From Burkholderiales bacterium Ga0077547 (GTDB lineage: Bacteria > Pseudomonadota > Gammaproteobacteria > Burkholderiales > Burkholderiaceae_C): a stretch of 64,000 nucleotides of DNA. Shown here in pieces: positions 23,396-31,421 of the stretch. Position 1 is the first letter of the stretch, and each line of letters opens with the position of its first letter. The stretch lies in NCBI GenBank assembly GCA_001464195.1, contig LNEY01000026.1, positions 1 through 64,000 of the forward strand. Direction: 5' to 3'. The position numbers and the translations under genes are program-made. The notes below the pieces were generated by a model, which saw only the letters and a list, made by a program, of their open reading frames with translations, ran no database searches and was not told the DNA's origin.

Positions 23396-23492
23396 CGCTG
23401 TGATGGGATGCTGTGTGGAGTGAGGTTAAGGAGGAGGGCCCGTCTTTTGGGGCTCGGGGGACACGAACGCAACACAGCGTCCCGTCACAGCG
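23396..23492 (+). repeat. Covarying hairpin repeat, copy B (short form)
   Basis: 97 bases. Arms 23396-23416 and 23472-23492 pair over 21 positions, with two G.U pairs if read as plus-strand RNA. The arm sequence is unrelated to copy A, but the interior keeps the same purine-rich segments (GGAGTGAGG..., AGGAGGAGGGCC..., GGGGGACACGAACGC). The apical part is shorter. Its inner flanks match copy C (28970-29097) in inverted orientation. Confidence 0.7.
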
Positions 23493-23550
23493 ATCCCGCG
23501 CCGAGTTTCCGGTCGGCCGCACGCAGGTCAAGGAATTCCTGCAGCGCGCA

Positions 23551-24675
23551 TCAGCTCCGGGGCACCAGCACCCACATCCGCAGCGGCTGCTTCATGCGCC
23601 CGGCCTGCTGCTCGGCGGTATCGCCCCAGCCCCAGAAATAGTCGACCCGCACCGCGCCGACGATGGCACTGCCCGTGTCCTGCGCCATCACGACGCGGCG
23701 CAGCGGGGTGTTCGACAGCGGCTCGGTGGTGTCGAGCCACAGCGCACTGCCATACGGGATGCTGGTCGGGTCGATGGCGACCGAACGGCCTGGCGTCAGC
23801 GGCACACCCTGCGCGCCACGCGGTCCGACTGCAGGATCGGGCAGCGGCTCCTCGCGAAAAAACACCACCCGCGGGTTGGCCCAGAGCATCTCGGACACGC
23901 GCTTGGGGTTGCGTTGGGCCCAGGCCTTGATGCCGGGCCACGAGGCCTGATCGGGGCGCAGCTCACCCTGATCGATCAACCATCGACCGACCGATTTGTA
24001 AGGCTGGTCGTTGTGACCGGCATAGCCCACGCGCACGATCGAGGCCGTGCCGTCCACCTGCGTCACCCGCAGCCGGCCCGAGCCCTGGATCTGCAGGATC
24101 AGCGCGTCGAGTGGATCGGCCAGCCAGGCAATCTCACGGCCGCGCACGCTGGCCTGCGCCGCCGGCAGCGTGTCGAGCTGCTGGCGTGTCCAGTAAGGCT
24201 TGCGCGTGGCCAGGTCAGCGGGTGGCGTCAGCAGCGGAAAGCGGAAGCGCCCGCGGGGCGTGCGGGAGGCCTCGACGAGTGGCTCGAAGTAGCCGGTGGT
24301 CAAGCCGGTCGAAACGCCCTCAAGTGACTCGACACGGTAGGGCTGCAGCCGGGCCTGCAGCCAGCCACGCACCGCCGCATCGTCACCAGGCAACTCGCGG
24401 CGGGCTTCGGCGCAGACCTCGACCCAGCCCGCCACGGGCCGCTCGCAACCGCGCAGCAAAGCAGGCCACAGCTCAGCGGTGCGGTCAGCATTCCAGCCGG
24501 GCAGATCAGCCCAGCGCGCCGGCACCCAGCGCGCGCGGCCGCGCAGCAGCGCGCTGTCGCTGGACGGCAGGACTGCGGGTGTCGCTGGTTCGGGTAGGGC
24601 TTCCCGCACCGGTGGGCTCGAACACCCCGCCAGCGCTCCTAAAATCAGCCCAGCAAAGAAAAGGGCGCGCGTCAT
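23551..24675 (-). CDS. mltA: Membrane-bound lytic murein transglycosylase A
   Basis: 374 residues. A lipoprotein signal with lipobox LAGC (LILGALAGCSS) is followed by the MltA barrel (TGYFEPLVEASR, LQIQGSGRLR) and the C-terminal 3D domain. The 3D domain contains the catalytic Asp in AIDPTSIPYGS and the DTGSAIVG...DYFWG motif. The enzyme cleaves the glycan strand forming 1,6-anhydro-muramyl ends at the outer membrane. ATG 24675 begins a clean signal peptide. Its start codon shares bases with the start of the divergent small gene (CATG). Confidence 0.95.
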   Translation of the reverse strand: MTRALFFAGLILGALAGCSSPPVREALPEPATPAVLPSSDSALLRGRARWVPARWADLPGWNADRTAELWPALLRGCERPVAGWVEVCAEARRELPGDDAAVRGWLQARLQPYRVESLEGVSTGLTTGYFEPLVEASRTPRGRFRFPLLTPPADLATRKPYWTRQQLDTLPAAQASVRGREIAWLADPLDALILQIQGSGRLRVTQVDGTASIVRVGYAGHNDQPYKSVGRWLIDQGELRPDQASWPGIKAWAQRNPKRVSEMLWANPRVVFFREEPLPDPAVGPRGAQGVPLTPGRSVAIDPTSIPYGSALWLDTTEPLSNTPLRRVVMAQDTGSAIVGAVRVDYFWGWGDTAEQQAGRMKQPLRMWVLVPRS

Positions 24676-24793
24676 GTGGCTGTTGATCCTGGAGGCGTTC
24701 GGCGCCGCTGCAGTGTTGGTGCTCATAGTCTGGTGGACGATGTTCTCGGGCCGGCGCCGCGGTGAACGCGATCCTGGGCCTTCAAAGCACTGA
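24674..24793 (+). CDS. 39-residue single-pass membrane protein
   Basis: Too short for standard gene finding. MWLLILEAFGAAAVLVLIVWW forms one membrane helix and is followed by a charged tail (SGRRRGERDPG). ATG 24674 overlaps the mltA start codon on the opposite strand, so the two genes diverge from a shared CATG. The helix and the strongly basic cytoplasmic tail look like a real small protein rather than chance. Similar small membrane proteins are, to my knowledge, present beside mltA in related genomes. Function unknown. Confidence 0.5.
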   Translation: MWLLILEAFGAAAVLVLIVWWTMFSGRRRGERDPGPSKH

Positions 24794-24823
24794 CATCCCT
24801 GTCTCGCTGACCCAAGTACCCGC

Positions 24824-26887
24824 TCAACCCAGGTGCTTCGGTGGCAGCACGAACGAGCTGGGGTTGGTGCGCAAGCGCCGGAAGATGGCGCGGCGGATCC
24901 GGCTGCGGTCCACCATCCGGATACCACGCGAGCGCAACGCCACCTTCAAGGCGAGGAAGAAGCTCACCGACAGGTTCAGCACGCCGGTCACCACGATGCC
25001 GGCCACGCACCACCAGAACGGGCTGTACTGCAGCACGCTCCAGCCGTGCGCCGCCGCAGCCGCGGCGAGTTGCCCGGTCGACAGCGTGACGTGGCGCACT
25101 TCGATGGGCAAGCCAAAAAACAGCGCGATGGCCGGCACGAGACCCAGCATCAGCCCGAGCGAGATGTTGGAGGCGTAACCAGAGATGTTGGCGCGCCAGT
25201 AACGCGCCCAGCGCTGTGCGCGCGCAGCACCCAGCGCCATGACGATGCGCGGGTTGTAGGCGATCGCACTGTCCAGGCGATGCCACACGAACCAGTTCTC
25301 GACCCAGCCGGCGATCAGCGAACTGGCGAACAGCAGCACGCCGGTGAACGCTGCAAACAAGGCGGTCGGGCCGAGCAGCGTGATCGCGTCGAACACATGC
25401 TCGGCGTTGTACCCATGGATGAGGGGCGTGCCGAAGGCCACCTGCGACGCCCATTGCACCAACAGCACCAGGGGCGTGACCGCGGCGAGATTGCCGATGA
25501 TGCCGGCCGCCTGTGAGCGGATCAGGTGCGCCACCTCATCGACGAAACGCTCGACAGCCGCGTCGTCTGCGACATCGCTGAGCTTCTCGGCCATCGCCGG
25601 TGCGGTCATCGCAGGCTGCTTGGTGGCCACGGTCCAGTGCAGGATGTGCACGATGACGAAGCTGATGGCGTAGTTCATCCCTGCCCAGAATCCGCCCCAG
25701 AAGGCCGACAGGCCGAGCGCCAGCACAGCGAACTTCATGAAGGTGGTGCCAGCGATCACAGCACCGCCCCCGGCTGCTGCGGCCAGCATGTGCCGGTACG
25801 CAGCGCGGTCGCGGGTGATGTAGTGATCGCCGGTCTCGGCGCTGCGCTCGGCCACCTTGCGCGCCAGCAGCGAATAGTGGCGCGCGAACAGTGCACGGAT
25901 GCTGCGGCGCTCGGTGGCGGTACGCACCAGCTCGGCCACCAGGCGGGTGACTTCCTGCGCCGGTTCGCGGCTGATGGCGCAGTTCAGCAACTGCTCGATG
26001 CGGTGCGTGCGCAGGCGCAGCTGGTCCACGTCGAACACCACGTTGATCGACACCCCGTGGTCTTCGAGGTGGCTGTGAACGCTGTCGGCACACTGCCGGC
26101 AGGTGTCGAGCAAGGCGCGCAGATATTGCGCCTGCTTCAGCAGCGCCGCTTCGTCCCGCTCTGGTGCCAGTGCCAGCTCGCGGGTGCGCTCGGCCACCAC
26201 CGCCAGTTGACGAAACGGGCCTTCGGCCAGCAGCTCAGGGCTCATGCGCTGGCGCAGCACGCTGGAAAAGCCCGCGGCCCGCACCGCGCTCGCCAGGTAC
26301 TCGATGGCGTCCAGCAACGGCACCAGCCAGCGGCGATCGTGGGCGGGCGTGCTCGGCGCCAGCAGCGCCAGCAACCGCGACAGCGTGGCCGGATCGATCG
26401 CTTCGAGCCACAGCGCGTCGTCATCGTCCGGAAACAGCAGGCCGAACAATTCGGACAGATCGGTCGTGGCCGGCGTGCGCGGCAGCAGCTTCAGCTTCAG
26501 GCGCTGACCGAGCTCACCGAAGAAATTGGCGCGTGGCGAGAAACCGAAGTCGGCGAACAGGGCTGCGCTGTCCATCTCGGCCCAGAAGCGGGTCAGCACG
26601 GTCGCCACAGGCTCGCGGTACGCCGGGTTGCGATCCAGCACATTGAGCAGGTGCTTCAGTCGCAGCAGCGGGCGTGGCGTCGCCCGCGGCGCATCGCTCG
26701 CGGCGGAATCGTCATCGGCAGGCGCGCCGGCGGTCAGCAGCGGTGCATGCCGAAGCCACTCCAGTGCGCGGATGACCCAGAGATTGCGATCCGGCAACGA
26801 GGCCTTGGGGTCCGCCGCATGCGTGGCCGCATTGAGCAGCGCGGTGAGGTCCCAGGCCGCAGCAGGGCTTGCCTTCGCTGTCGACAT
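24824..26887 (-). CDS. PF10136 'site-specific recombinase' family membrane protein
   Basis: 687 residues. The N-terminal half is helical and soluble (with CRQCADSVHSHLEDHGVS near residue 270). The C-terminal half has about six membrane helices (AAGGGAVIAGTTFMKFAV, GLSAFWGGFWAGMNYAIS, NISLGLMLGLVPAIALFF). It fits the PF10136/Gcr family, widely labelled 'site-specific recombinase' although no recombinase active site is visible and membrane topology argues against that function. ATG 26887 is preferred over a TTG at 26902. It is the largest gene inside the segment flanked by the inverted hairpin cassettes. Confidence 0.85.
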   Translation of the reverse strand: MSTAKASPAAAWDLTALLNAATHAADPKASLPDRNLWVIRALEWLRHAPLLTAGAPADDDSAASDAPRATPRPLLRLKHLLNVLDRNPAYREPVATVLTRFWAEMDSAALFADFGFSPRANFFGELGQRLKLKLLPRTPATTDLSELFGLLFPDDDDALWLEAIDPATLSRLLALLAPSTPAHDRRWLVPLLDAIEYLASAVRAAGFSSVLRQRMSPELLAEGPFRQLAVVAERTRELALAPERDEAALLKQAQYLRALLDTCRQCADSVHSHLEDHGVSINVVFDVDQLRLRTHRIEQLLNCAISREPAQEVTRLVAELVRTATERRSIRALFARHYSLLARKVAERSAETGDHYITRDRAAYRHMLAAAAGGGAVIAGTTFMKFAVLALGLSAFWGGFWAGMNYAISFVIVHILHWTVATKQPAMTAPAMAEKLSDVADDAAVERFVDEVAHLIRSQAAGIIGNLAAVTPLVLLVQWASQVAFGTPLIHGYNAEHVFDAITLLGPTALFAAFTGVLLFASSLIAGWVENWFVWHRLDSAIAYNPRIVMALGAARAQRWARYWRANISGYASNISLGLMLGLVPAIALFFGLPIEVRHVTLSTGQLAAAAAAHGWSVLQYSPFWWCVAGIVVTGVLNLSVSFFLALKVALRSRGIRMVDRSRIRRAIFRRLRTNPSSFVLPPKHLG

Positions 26888-26939
26888 GGTCGTCTTCGTC
26901 AACGCGCGCCAGCGGCCTGGCCGACGGACCGGCCTGACA

Positions 26940-27314
26940 TCAATGGAGCGCTGACGCGAGCGTCAGGCCGAACTCGGGCACCGTGGCGTCGAACGCCTCG
27001 GCGTCGTCGGTCATGCACAGGAAGGTGCCGCGCATCGTGCCGTGCGGCGTTGCGATGCGGGTCCAGCTGGTGTACTCGAACTCCTCGCCCGGCTTGAGCA
27101 CCGGCTGGTGGCCGACGACGGCGAGGCCGCGCACATCTTGGCGATGGTCATCAGCGTCAACGATGGTCCAGTGCCTGGCGATCAGCTGCGCGGTGACGTC
27201 GCCGGTGTTGCGAATCGTCACGGTGTAGGCGAACGCATACTGCCGCAGTTTGGGATCGGATTGCTCGGGCAGATGCCGCACGGAGACAGAGCAGGTGAAT
27301 TCAGGATGGGCCAT
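26940..27314 (-). CDS. apaG: ApaG (DUF525) protein
   Basis: 124 residues, the normal length. A fibronectin-III-like fold, with conserved YAFAYTVTIRNTG, ARHWTIVDADD and VVGHQPVLKPGEEFEYTSW. ApaG is linked to Co2+ resistance and Mg2+ efflux in Salmonella; the biochemical function is unclear. ATG 27314 is unambiguous. It is divergent from trpE across 105 bases. Confidence 0.95.
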   Translation of the reverse strand: MAHPEFTCSVSVRHLPEQSDPKLRQYAFAYTVTIRNTGDVTAQLIARHWTIVDADDHRQDVRGLAVVGHQPVLKPGEEFEYTSWTRIATPHGTMRGTFLCMTDDAEAFDATVPEFGLTLASALH

Positions 27315-27419
27315 CGCCGCATTCTAGGCAGCGCACCAGGACAGACCCTCCAAGCGCCCCGCTGATAATGGGGCCAAGGCCGCCCCGCGCCGCCACGAGG
27401 CCTTGGAGGGCCCTGCACC

Positions 27420-28925
27420 GTGATCTCCGACACCGAATTCGCCCGCCTCGCCCACGAGGGTTACAACCGCATTCCTCTCATCGCGCAAGCCTTTGCCGAT
27501 CTGGAAACGCCGCTGTCGCTGTACCTCAAGCTGGCCTGCACCGATGACGCGGGCCGGCCCTCCGACGCGCACCGGCGGCACAGCTTCCTGCTTGAATCGG
27601 TGGTGGGCGGCGAGCGCTTCGGGCGCTATTCCTTCATCGGCTTGCCGGCGCGCACGCTGTTGCGGGCGACCGGTTTCGCCACCGAAGTGGTGACCGACGG
27701 CGTGGTGGTGGAAACACACGCAGGCAACCCGCTGGACTTCATCGCCGAGTACCAGCAGCGATTCAAGGTGGCGCTGCAACCCGGCCTGCCGCGCTTTTGC
27801 GGCGGCCTGGCCGGCTACTTCGGCTACGACGCGGTGCGCGCCATCGAGCCGAAGCTCGCACACACCGAACTGCCCGGCGGCCTGGGCACACCCGACATCC
27901 TGCTGCTGCAATGCGAAGAGCTGGCGGTGATCGACAACCTGTCCGGGCGCTTGTCGTTGATCGTCTATGCCGACCCAACGCAGCCCGACGCGCTGGCCAC
28001 CGCCAAGCGCCGCCTGAGCGCACTGTTCGACAAGCTGAAAAACAGCGTGGCAGCCCCTGCGGTCGAACCCTGCGCACCCCATGAAGTGCTGCGCGACTTC
28101 AAGAAAGACGACTACCTGGCCGCCGTGCTGAAGGCCAAGGAATACATCGCGGCCGGCGACATGATGCAGGTGCAGGTCGGCCAGCGGCTGCGCAAGCCCT
28201 ACAGCGCCAGTCCGCTCAGTCTGTATCGCGCGCTGCGCTCGCTGAACCCGTCGCCCTACATGTACTTCTACGACATGGGTGACTTTCAGATCGTCGGCGC
28301 GTCGCCCGAGATCCTGGTGCGCCGCGAACACACCGCCCACGGCGACACGGTGACGATCCGCCCGCTGGCAGGCACCCGCCCGCGTGGCAGCACGCCGGAA
28401 CTCGACCTGGCACTCGAAGCCGAACTCAGCGCCGACCCGAAAGAACGCGCCGAGCACGTGATGCTGATCGACCTGGCGCGCAACGACATCGGCCGCATCG
28501 CGAAAACCGGCAGCGTGAAGGTCACCGAAGCGTTCACCGTCGAGCGGTACTCACATGTGATGCACATCGTGAGCAACGTCGAAGGGCTGCTCAAGGACGG
28601 CATCACCAACCTCGATGTGCTGAAAGCCACCTTCCCGGCCGGCACGCTGACCGGCGCGCCGAAGGTGCGGGCGATGGAGATCATCGACGAGCTGGAACCC
28701 GTCAAACGCGGCATCTACGGCGGCGCCTGCGGCTACCTGAGCTTTGCGGGCGACATGGACGTGGCGATCGCGATCCGCACCGGCATCGTCAAGGACCAGA
28801 TGCTCTATGTGCAGGCCGCTGCCGGCGTCGTTGCCGATTCGGTGCCCGAACTGGAATGGCGCGAAACCGAAGCCAAGGCGCGCGCACTGATCCGCGCGGC
28901 GGAGCTGGTCGAAGAAGGCTTCTGA
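27420..28925 (+). CDS. trpE: Anthranilate synthase component I
   Basis: 501 residues. The enzyme converts chorismate to anthranilate with glutamine-derived ammonia from TrpG, the first step of tryptophan synthesis. The N-terminal domain includes the tryptophan-binding region (LESVVGGERFGRYSFIG). The chorismate-binding domain carries IRPLAGTRPRG, LIDLARNDIGRI, SNVEG, ATFPAGTLTGAPK and GIYGGACGY. GTG 27420 follows GGAGG. No leader peptide with Trp codons was seen upstream. trpG, trpD and trpC, which often follow trpE in Burkholderiales, are absent; instead the hairpin cassette and a convergent helicase gene follow. Confidence 0.97.
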   Translation: MISDTEFARLAHEGYNRIPLIAQAFADLETPLSLYLKLACTDDAGRPSDAHRRHSFLLESVVGGERFGRYSFIGLPARTLLRATGFATEVVTDGVVVETHAGNPLDFIAEYQQRFKVALQPGLPRFCGGLAGYFGYDAVRAIEPKLAHTELPGGLGTPDILLLQCEELAVIDNLSGRLSLIVYADPTQPDALATAKRRLSALFDKLKNSVAAPAVEPCAPHEVLRDFKKDDYLAAVLKAKEYIAAGDMMQVQVGQRLRKPYSASPLSLYRALRSLNPSPYMYFYDMGDFQIVGASPEILVRREHTAHGDTVTIRPLAGTRPRGSTPELDLALEAELSADPKERAEHVMLIDLARNDIGRIAKTGSVKVTEAFTVERYSHVMHIVSNVEGLLKDGITNLDVLKATFPAGTLTGAPKVRAMEIIDELEPVKRGIYGGACGYLSFAGDMDVAIAIRTGIVKDQMLYVQAAAGVVADSVPELEWRETEAKARALIRAAELVEEGF

Positions 28926-28969
28926 TTCGGGTTTGCTTGGGCTCATCCCACTTGCGCAAATCCGTGCGT

Positions 28970-29097
28970 GAGCACTGCGGTGGGCCGCTGTGTTGCGTTC
29001 ATGTCCTCCGGGCCGGTTCACCAGCCATTCGCCCGGCTCAAGTCCCGCCGGCCCTCCCCCTTTACTTCACTCCACACAGCGGCCCACCGCAGCGCTC
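28970..29097 (-). repeat. Covarying hairpin repeat, copy C
   Basis: 128 bases, 45 bases after the trpE stop. Arms 28970-28993 and 29074-29097 pair over 24 positions with one exception, which is a G.U pair in minus-strand RNA. The interior matches copies A and D (purine loop, GGGCCGG/CCGGCCC stem, GGAGGACATGA) while the arm sequence is different. The inner flanks match copy B. Confidence 0.8.
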
Positions 29098-29154
29098 CTG
29101 CCACCAATGAAGCATGCTGGTGTCTGCATGCCCTGGCGTGCAACGACGGTGCCT

Positions 29155-29287
29155 GCTGTCGAGGGCGTGGGGTGACCGGCGCAGCGAAGTAAAGGGGGAG
29201 GGCCGGATCGGTCTCATCCGAAGGGTTCGGGCGGTGAACCGGCCCGGAGGACATGAGCGGAGCCGGTCACCCCGCGCCATCGGCAGC
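29155..29287 (+). repeat. Covarying hairpin repeat, copy D
   Basis: 133 bases, the inverted near-duplicate of copy A. Arms 29155-29180 and 29262-29287 pair over 26 positions with two G.U pairs and one mismatch in plus-strand RNA. The apical stem is CCGAA/TTCGG; in copy A it is CCGAA/TTTGG, a change that keeps pairing. It ends 12 bases before the end of the convergent helicase gene, the same distance as copy A from the cynS stop. Confidence 0.8.
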
Positions 29288-29299
29288 ACTCACTAACCG

Positions 29300-31390
29300 C
29301 TAAGTCTTGATAGGCACAGTCGCCGCCTGCGCAGCACGCTCAGCAGCCGCTGCGCGCAAGGCCTTCAGCTTCTCGCGGGGGTCTTCCTTGGTCTGCACCT
29401 CGTGCAATTTCATCTCGCCGATGAAACGGCTAGGCACGCCCTGGATCGTATCGCGGCCTTTCTTGCGGCGGCGCAGTGTGCTGACCTGCAGCGTGCTGCG
29501 AGCGCGGGTGATGCCGACGTACATCAGCCGGCGTTCTTCGTGCAAACGCTCGGGCGTCATGTCCTCGTCGTCGGAGCGAAAAGGCAACAAGCCCTCGTTG
29601 ACCCCGACCAAAGTCACATGTGACCACTCCAGGCCCTTGGCCGCATGCAGCGTGCTCAGCGTCACCACGTTCTGCTCTTCACCCCGCTCGGCGAGGCTGA
29701 TGATCACCGAGATGGTCTGCGCCACATCCAGCACGCTCTGCTTCTCGGTTTCAACGGTCATGCCGCCGTCGTTCTCGATCTCGCCGCCACAGCGCCTGGC
29801 GATCCAGTCGACGAAGTCGAGCACGTTGCTCCAGCGGGCGGCGGCGAGCTTCTCGCTGTCCTCGCCGTCCATCAGGTGCTGCTCGTAGCCGATGTCCTTC
29901 AGCCAGCCCATCAACAAGGCCTTGGCGTCCTCGGCGCCCGTGGTGTGGCGGGCCCGGTACTCGAGGTCGTTCACGAAGCGGCCGAACTCGTGCAGCGAGC
30001 CGATCGCACGGGCCGGCACCGCGGTGCCCAGCGATTCGGCGAACAAGGCTTCGTACAGGCTGGTCTTCCAGCGGCCGGCGAACGCGCCCAGGTTGGCCAG
30101 CGTCTGCGTGCCGATGCCACGCTTGGGCGTGCTGACCGCGCGCAGAAAGGCGGGGTCGTCGTCGTGGTTGACCAGCAGCCGCAGCCACGCACACAGGTCG
30201 CGGATTTCGGTGCGGTCGAAGAAGCTCTGGCCGCCGGAGACCTTGTAGGGCAGGTTGGCTTTGCGTAATGCTTTCTCAAGAACTCTGGCCTGATGGTTCG
30301 CGCGGTACAGGATCGCGAAGTCCTTGAAGTCGATGCCTCCGCTTTGATCGATGACGCCTCCTGCGCCGCGCAGCGCCTGGATGCGCGCCACCGCGCGCTC
30401 CGCCTCATGCTCCTCGCCATCGCACTCGACCACGCGCACCGGCTCGCCATCGCCGAGATCGCTCCACAGCTTCTTCTCGAACAGCTTCGGGTTGTTGGCG
30501 ATCACGCCATTGGCCGCGCGCAGGATGTGGCCTGTTGATCGGTAGTTCTGCTCCAGCGCGATCACCTTCAGGTTCGGATACTCCTGCGGCAGGCGCTTCA
30601 GGTTCTCGATGGTCGCGCCGCGCCAGCCGTAGATGCTCTGGTCGTCATCGCCCACCGCGGTGAACAGGCCGCGGCGGCGCTCGTCGGGGTGATCGACCAG
30701 GCTCTTCAGCAGCTCGTACTGCACGGCGTTGGTGTCTTGCACCTCGTCGACCAGCAGGTAGCGCAAGGTGTCCTGCCACTTGGCGCGCACCTCGTCGTCG
30801 CGCCGCAGCAGTTGGTGGGGCAGGCCGATCAGGTCATCGAAATCCACCGCTTGGTAAGCGGCGAGTTGTTCTTCATAGCGCTTCATCACACGCGCGGCGA
30901 TGCGTTCGTCGTCGTTGGCCGCCACCGCCTCGGCCTGATCGCTGTTCAGTCCCTGGTTCTTCCAGCCGCTGATGGTCCATTGCCAGCGCCGCGCCAGCGC
31001 GTTGTCAGTGCACGCGCCCGCCTCCTTCAGCAGGCCGAGCACGTCATCGCTGTCGAAGATGCTGAACTGCGGCTTCAAGCCCAGCCGCGCACCGTCCTGC
31101 CGCAGGATGCGCACACCCAGTGAATGGAAGGTGCTGACCACCAGGTGCTTGGCGGCGCGCGCGCCGACCAGCTGCTTCGCGCGCTCGCGCATCTCCTGCG
31201 CCGCCTTGTTGGTGAAGGTGATGGCCGCGATCTGGCCCGGCGCATAGCCCGCGTCGAGCAGCCGCGCGATCTTGTGCACGATGACCCGCGTCTTGCCCGA
31301 ACCCGCGCCCGCCAGCACCAGGCAGGGGCCCGCCAGGTAGTGCACCGCGTCGAGCTGCGCGGTATTGAGGTTCGCAGGAGCAGGCGTCAC
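29300..31390 (-). CDS. rep: Rep/UvrD-family ATP-dependent DNA helicase
   Basis: 696 residues. Superfamily 1A helicase with Walker A GAGSGKT at 28-34, motif Ia ITFTNKAAQEM, Walker B LLVDEVQDTN, QSIYGWRGA, LEQNYRST, LSTLHAAKGLEW and YVGITRAR. Length and the FDSDDV/LPYKVSGGQSFF sequences favour Rep rather than UvrD. Rep removes proteins ahead of the replication fork and is needed by some phages. GTG 31390 is the start. It is 31 bases downstream of sppA in the same direction. The exact Rep versus UvrD/PcrA label is less certain than the helicase call. Confidence 0.9.
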   Translation of the reverse strand: MTPAPANLNTAQLDAVHYLAGPCLVLAGAGSGKTRVIVHKIARLLDAGYAPGQIAAITFTNKAAQEMRERAKQLVGARAAKHLVVSTFHSLGVRILRQDGARLGLKPQFSIFDSDDVLGLLKEAGACTDNALARRWQWTISGWKNQGLNSDQAEAVAANDDERIAARVMKRYEEQLAAYQAVDFDDLIGLPHQLLRRDDEVRAKWQDTLRYLLVDEVQDTNAVQYELLKSLVDHPDERRRGLFTAVGDDDQSIYGWRGATIENLKRLPQEYPNLKVIALEQNYRSTGHILRAANGVIANNPKLFEKKLWSDLGDGEPVRVVECDGEEHEAERAVARIQALRGAGGVIDQSGGIDFKDFAILYRANHQARVLEKALRKANLPYKVSGGQSFFDRTEIRDLCAWLRLLVNHDDDPAFLRAVSTPKRGIGTQTLANLGAFAGRWKTSLYEALFAESLGTAVPARAIGSLHEFGRFVNDLEYRARHTTGAEDAKALLMGWLKDIGYEQHLMDGEDSEKLAAARWSNVLDFVDWIARRCGGEIENDGGMTVETEKQSVLDVAQTISVIISLAERGEEQNVVTLSTLHAAKGLEWSHVTLVGVNEGLLPFRSDDEDMTPERLHEERRLMYVGITRARSTLQVSTLRRRKKGRDTIQGVPSRFIGEMKLHEVQTKEDPREKLKALRAAAAERAAQAATVPIKT

Positions 31391-31421
31391 GCAGCGAGGG
31401 TCGAGGAGTCGAGCTCAGCCA

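Noticed and set aside
24824-26887. Functional site-specific recombinase
   Set aside because: Only the family name suggests it. No Ser or Tyr recombinase active site is visible, and the C-terminal half is membrane-embedded.
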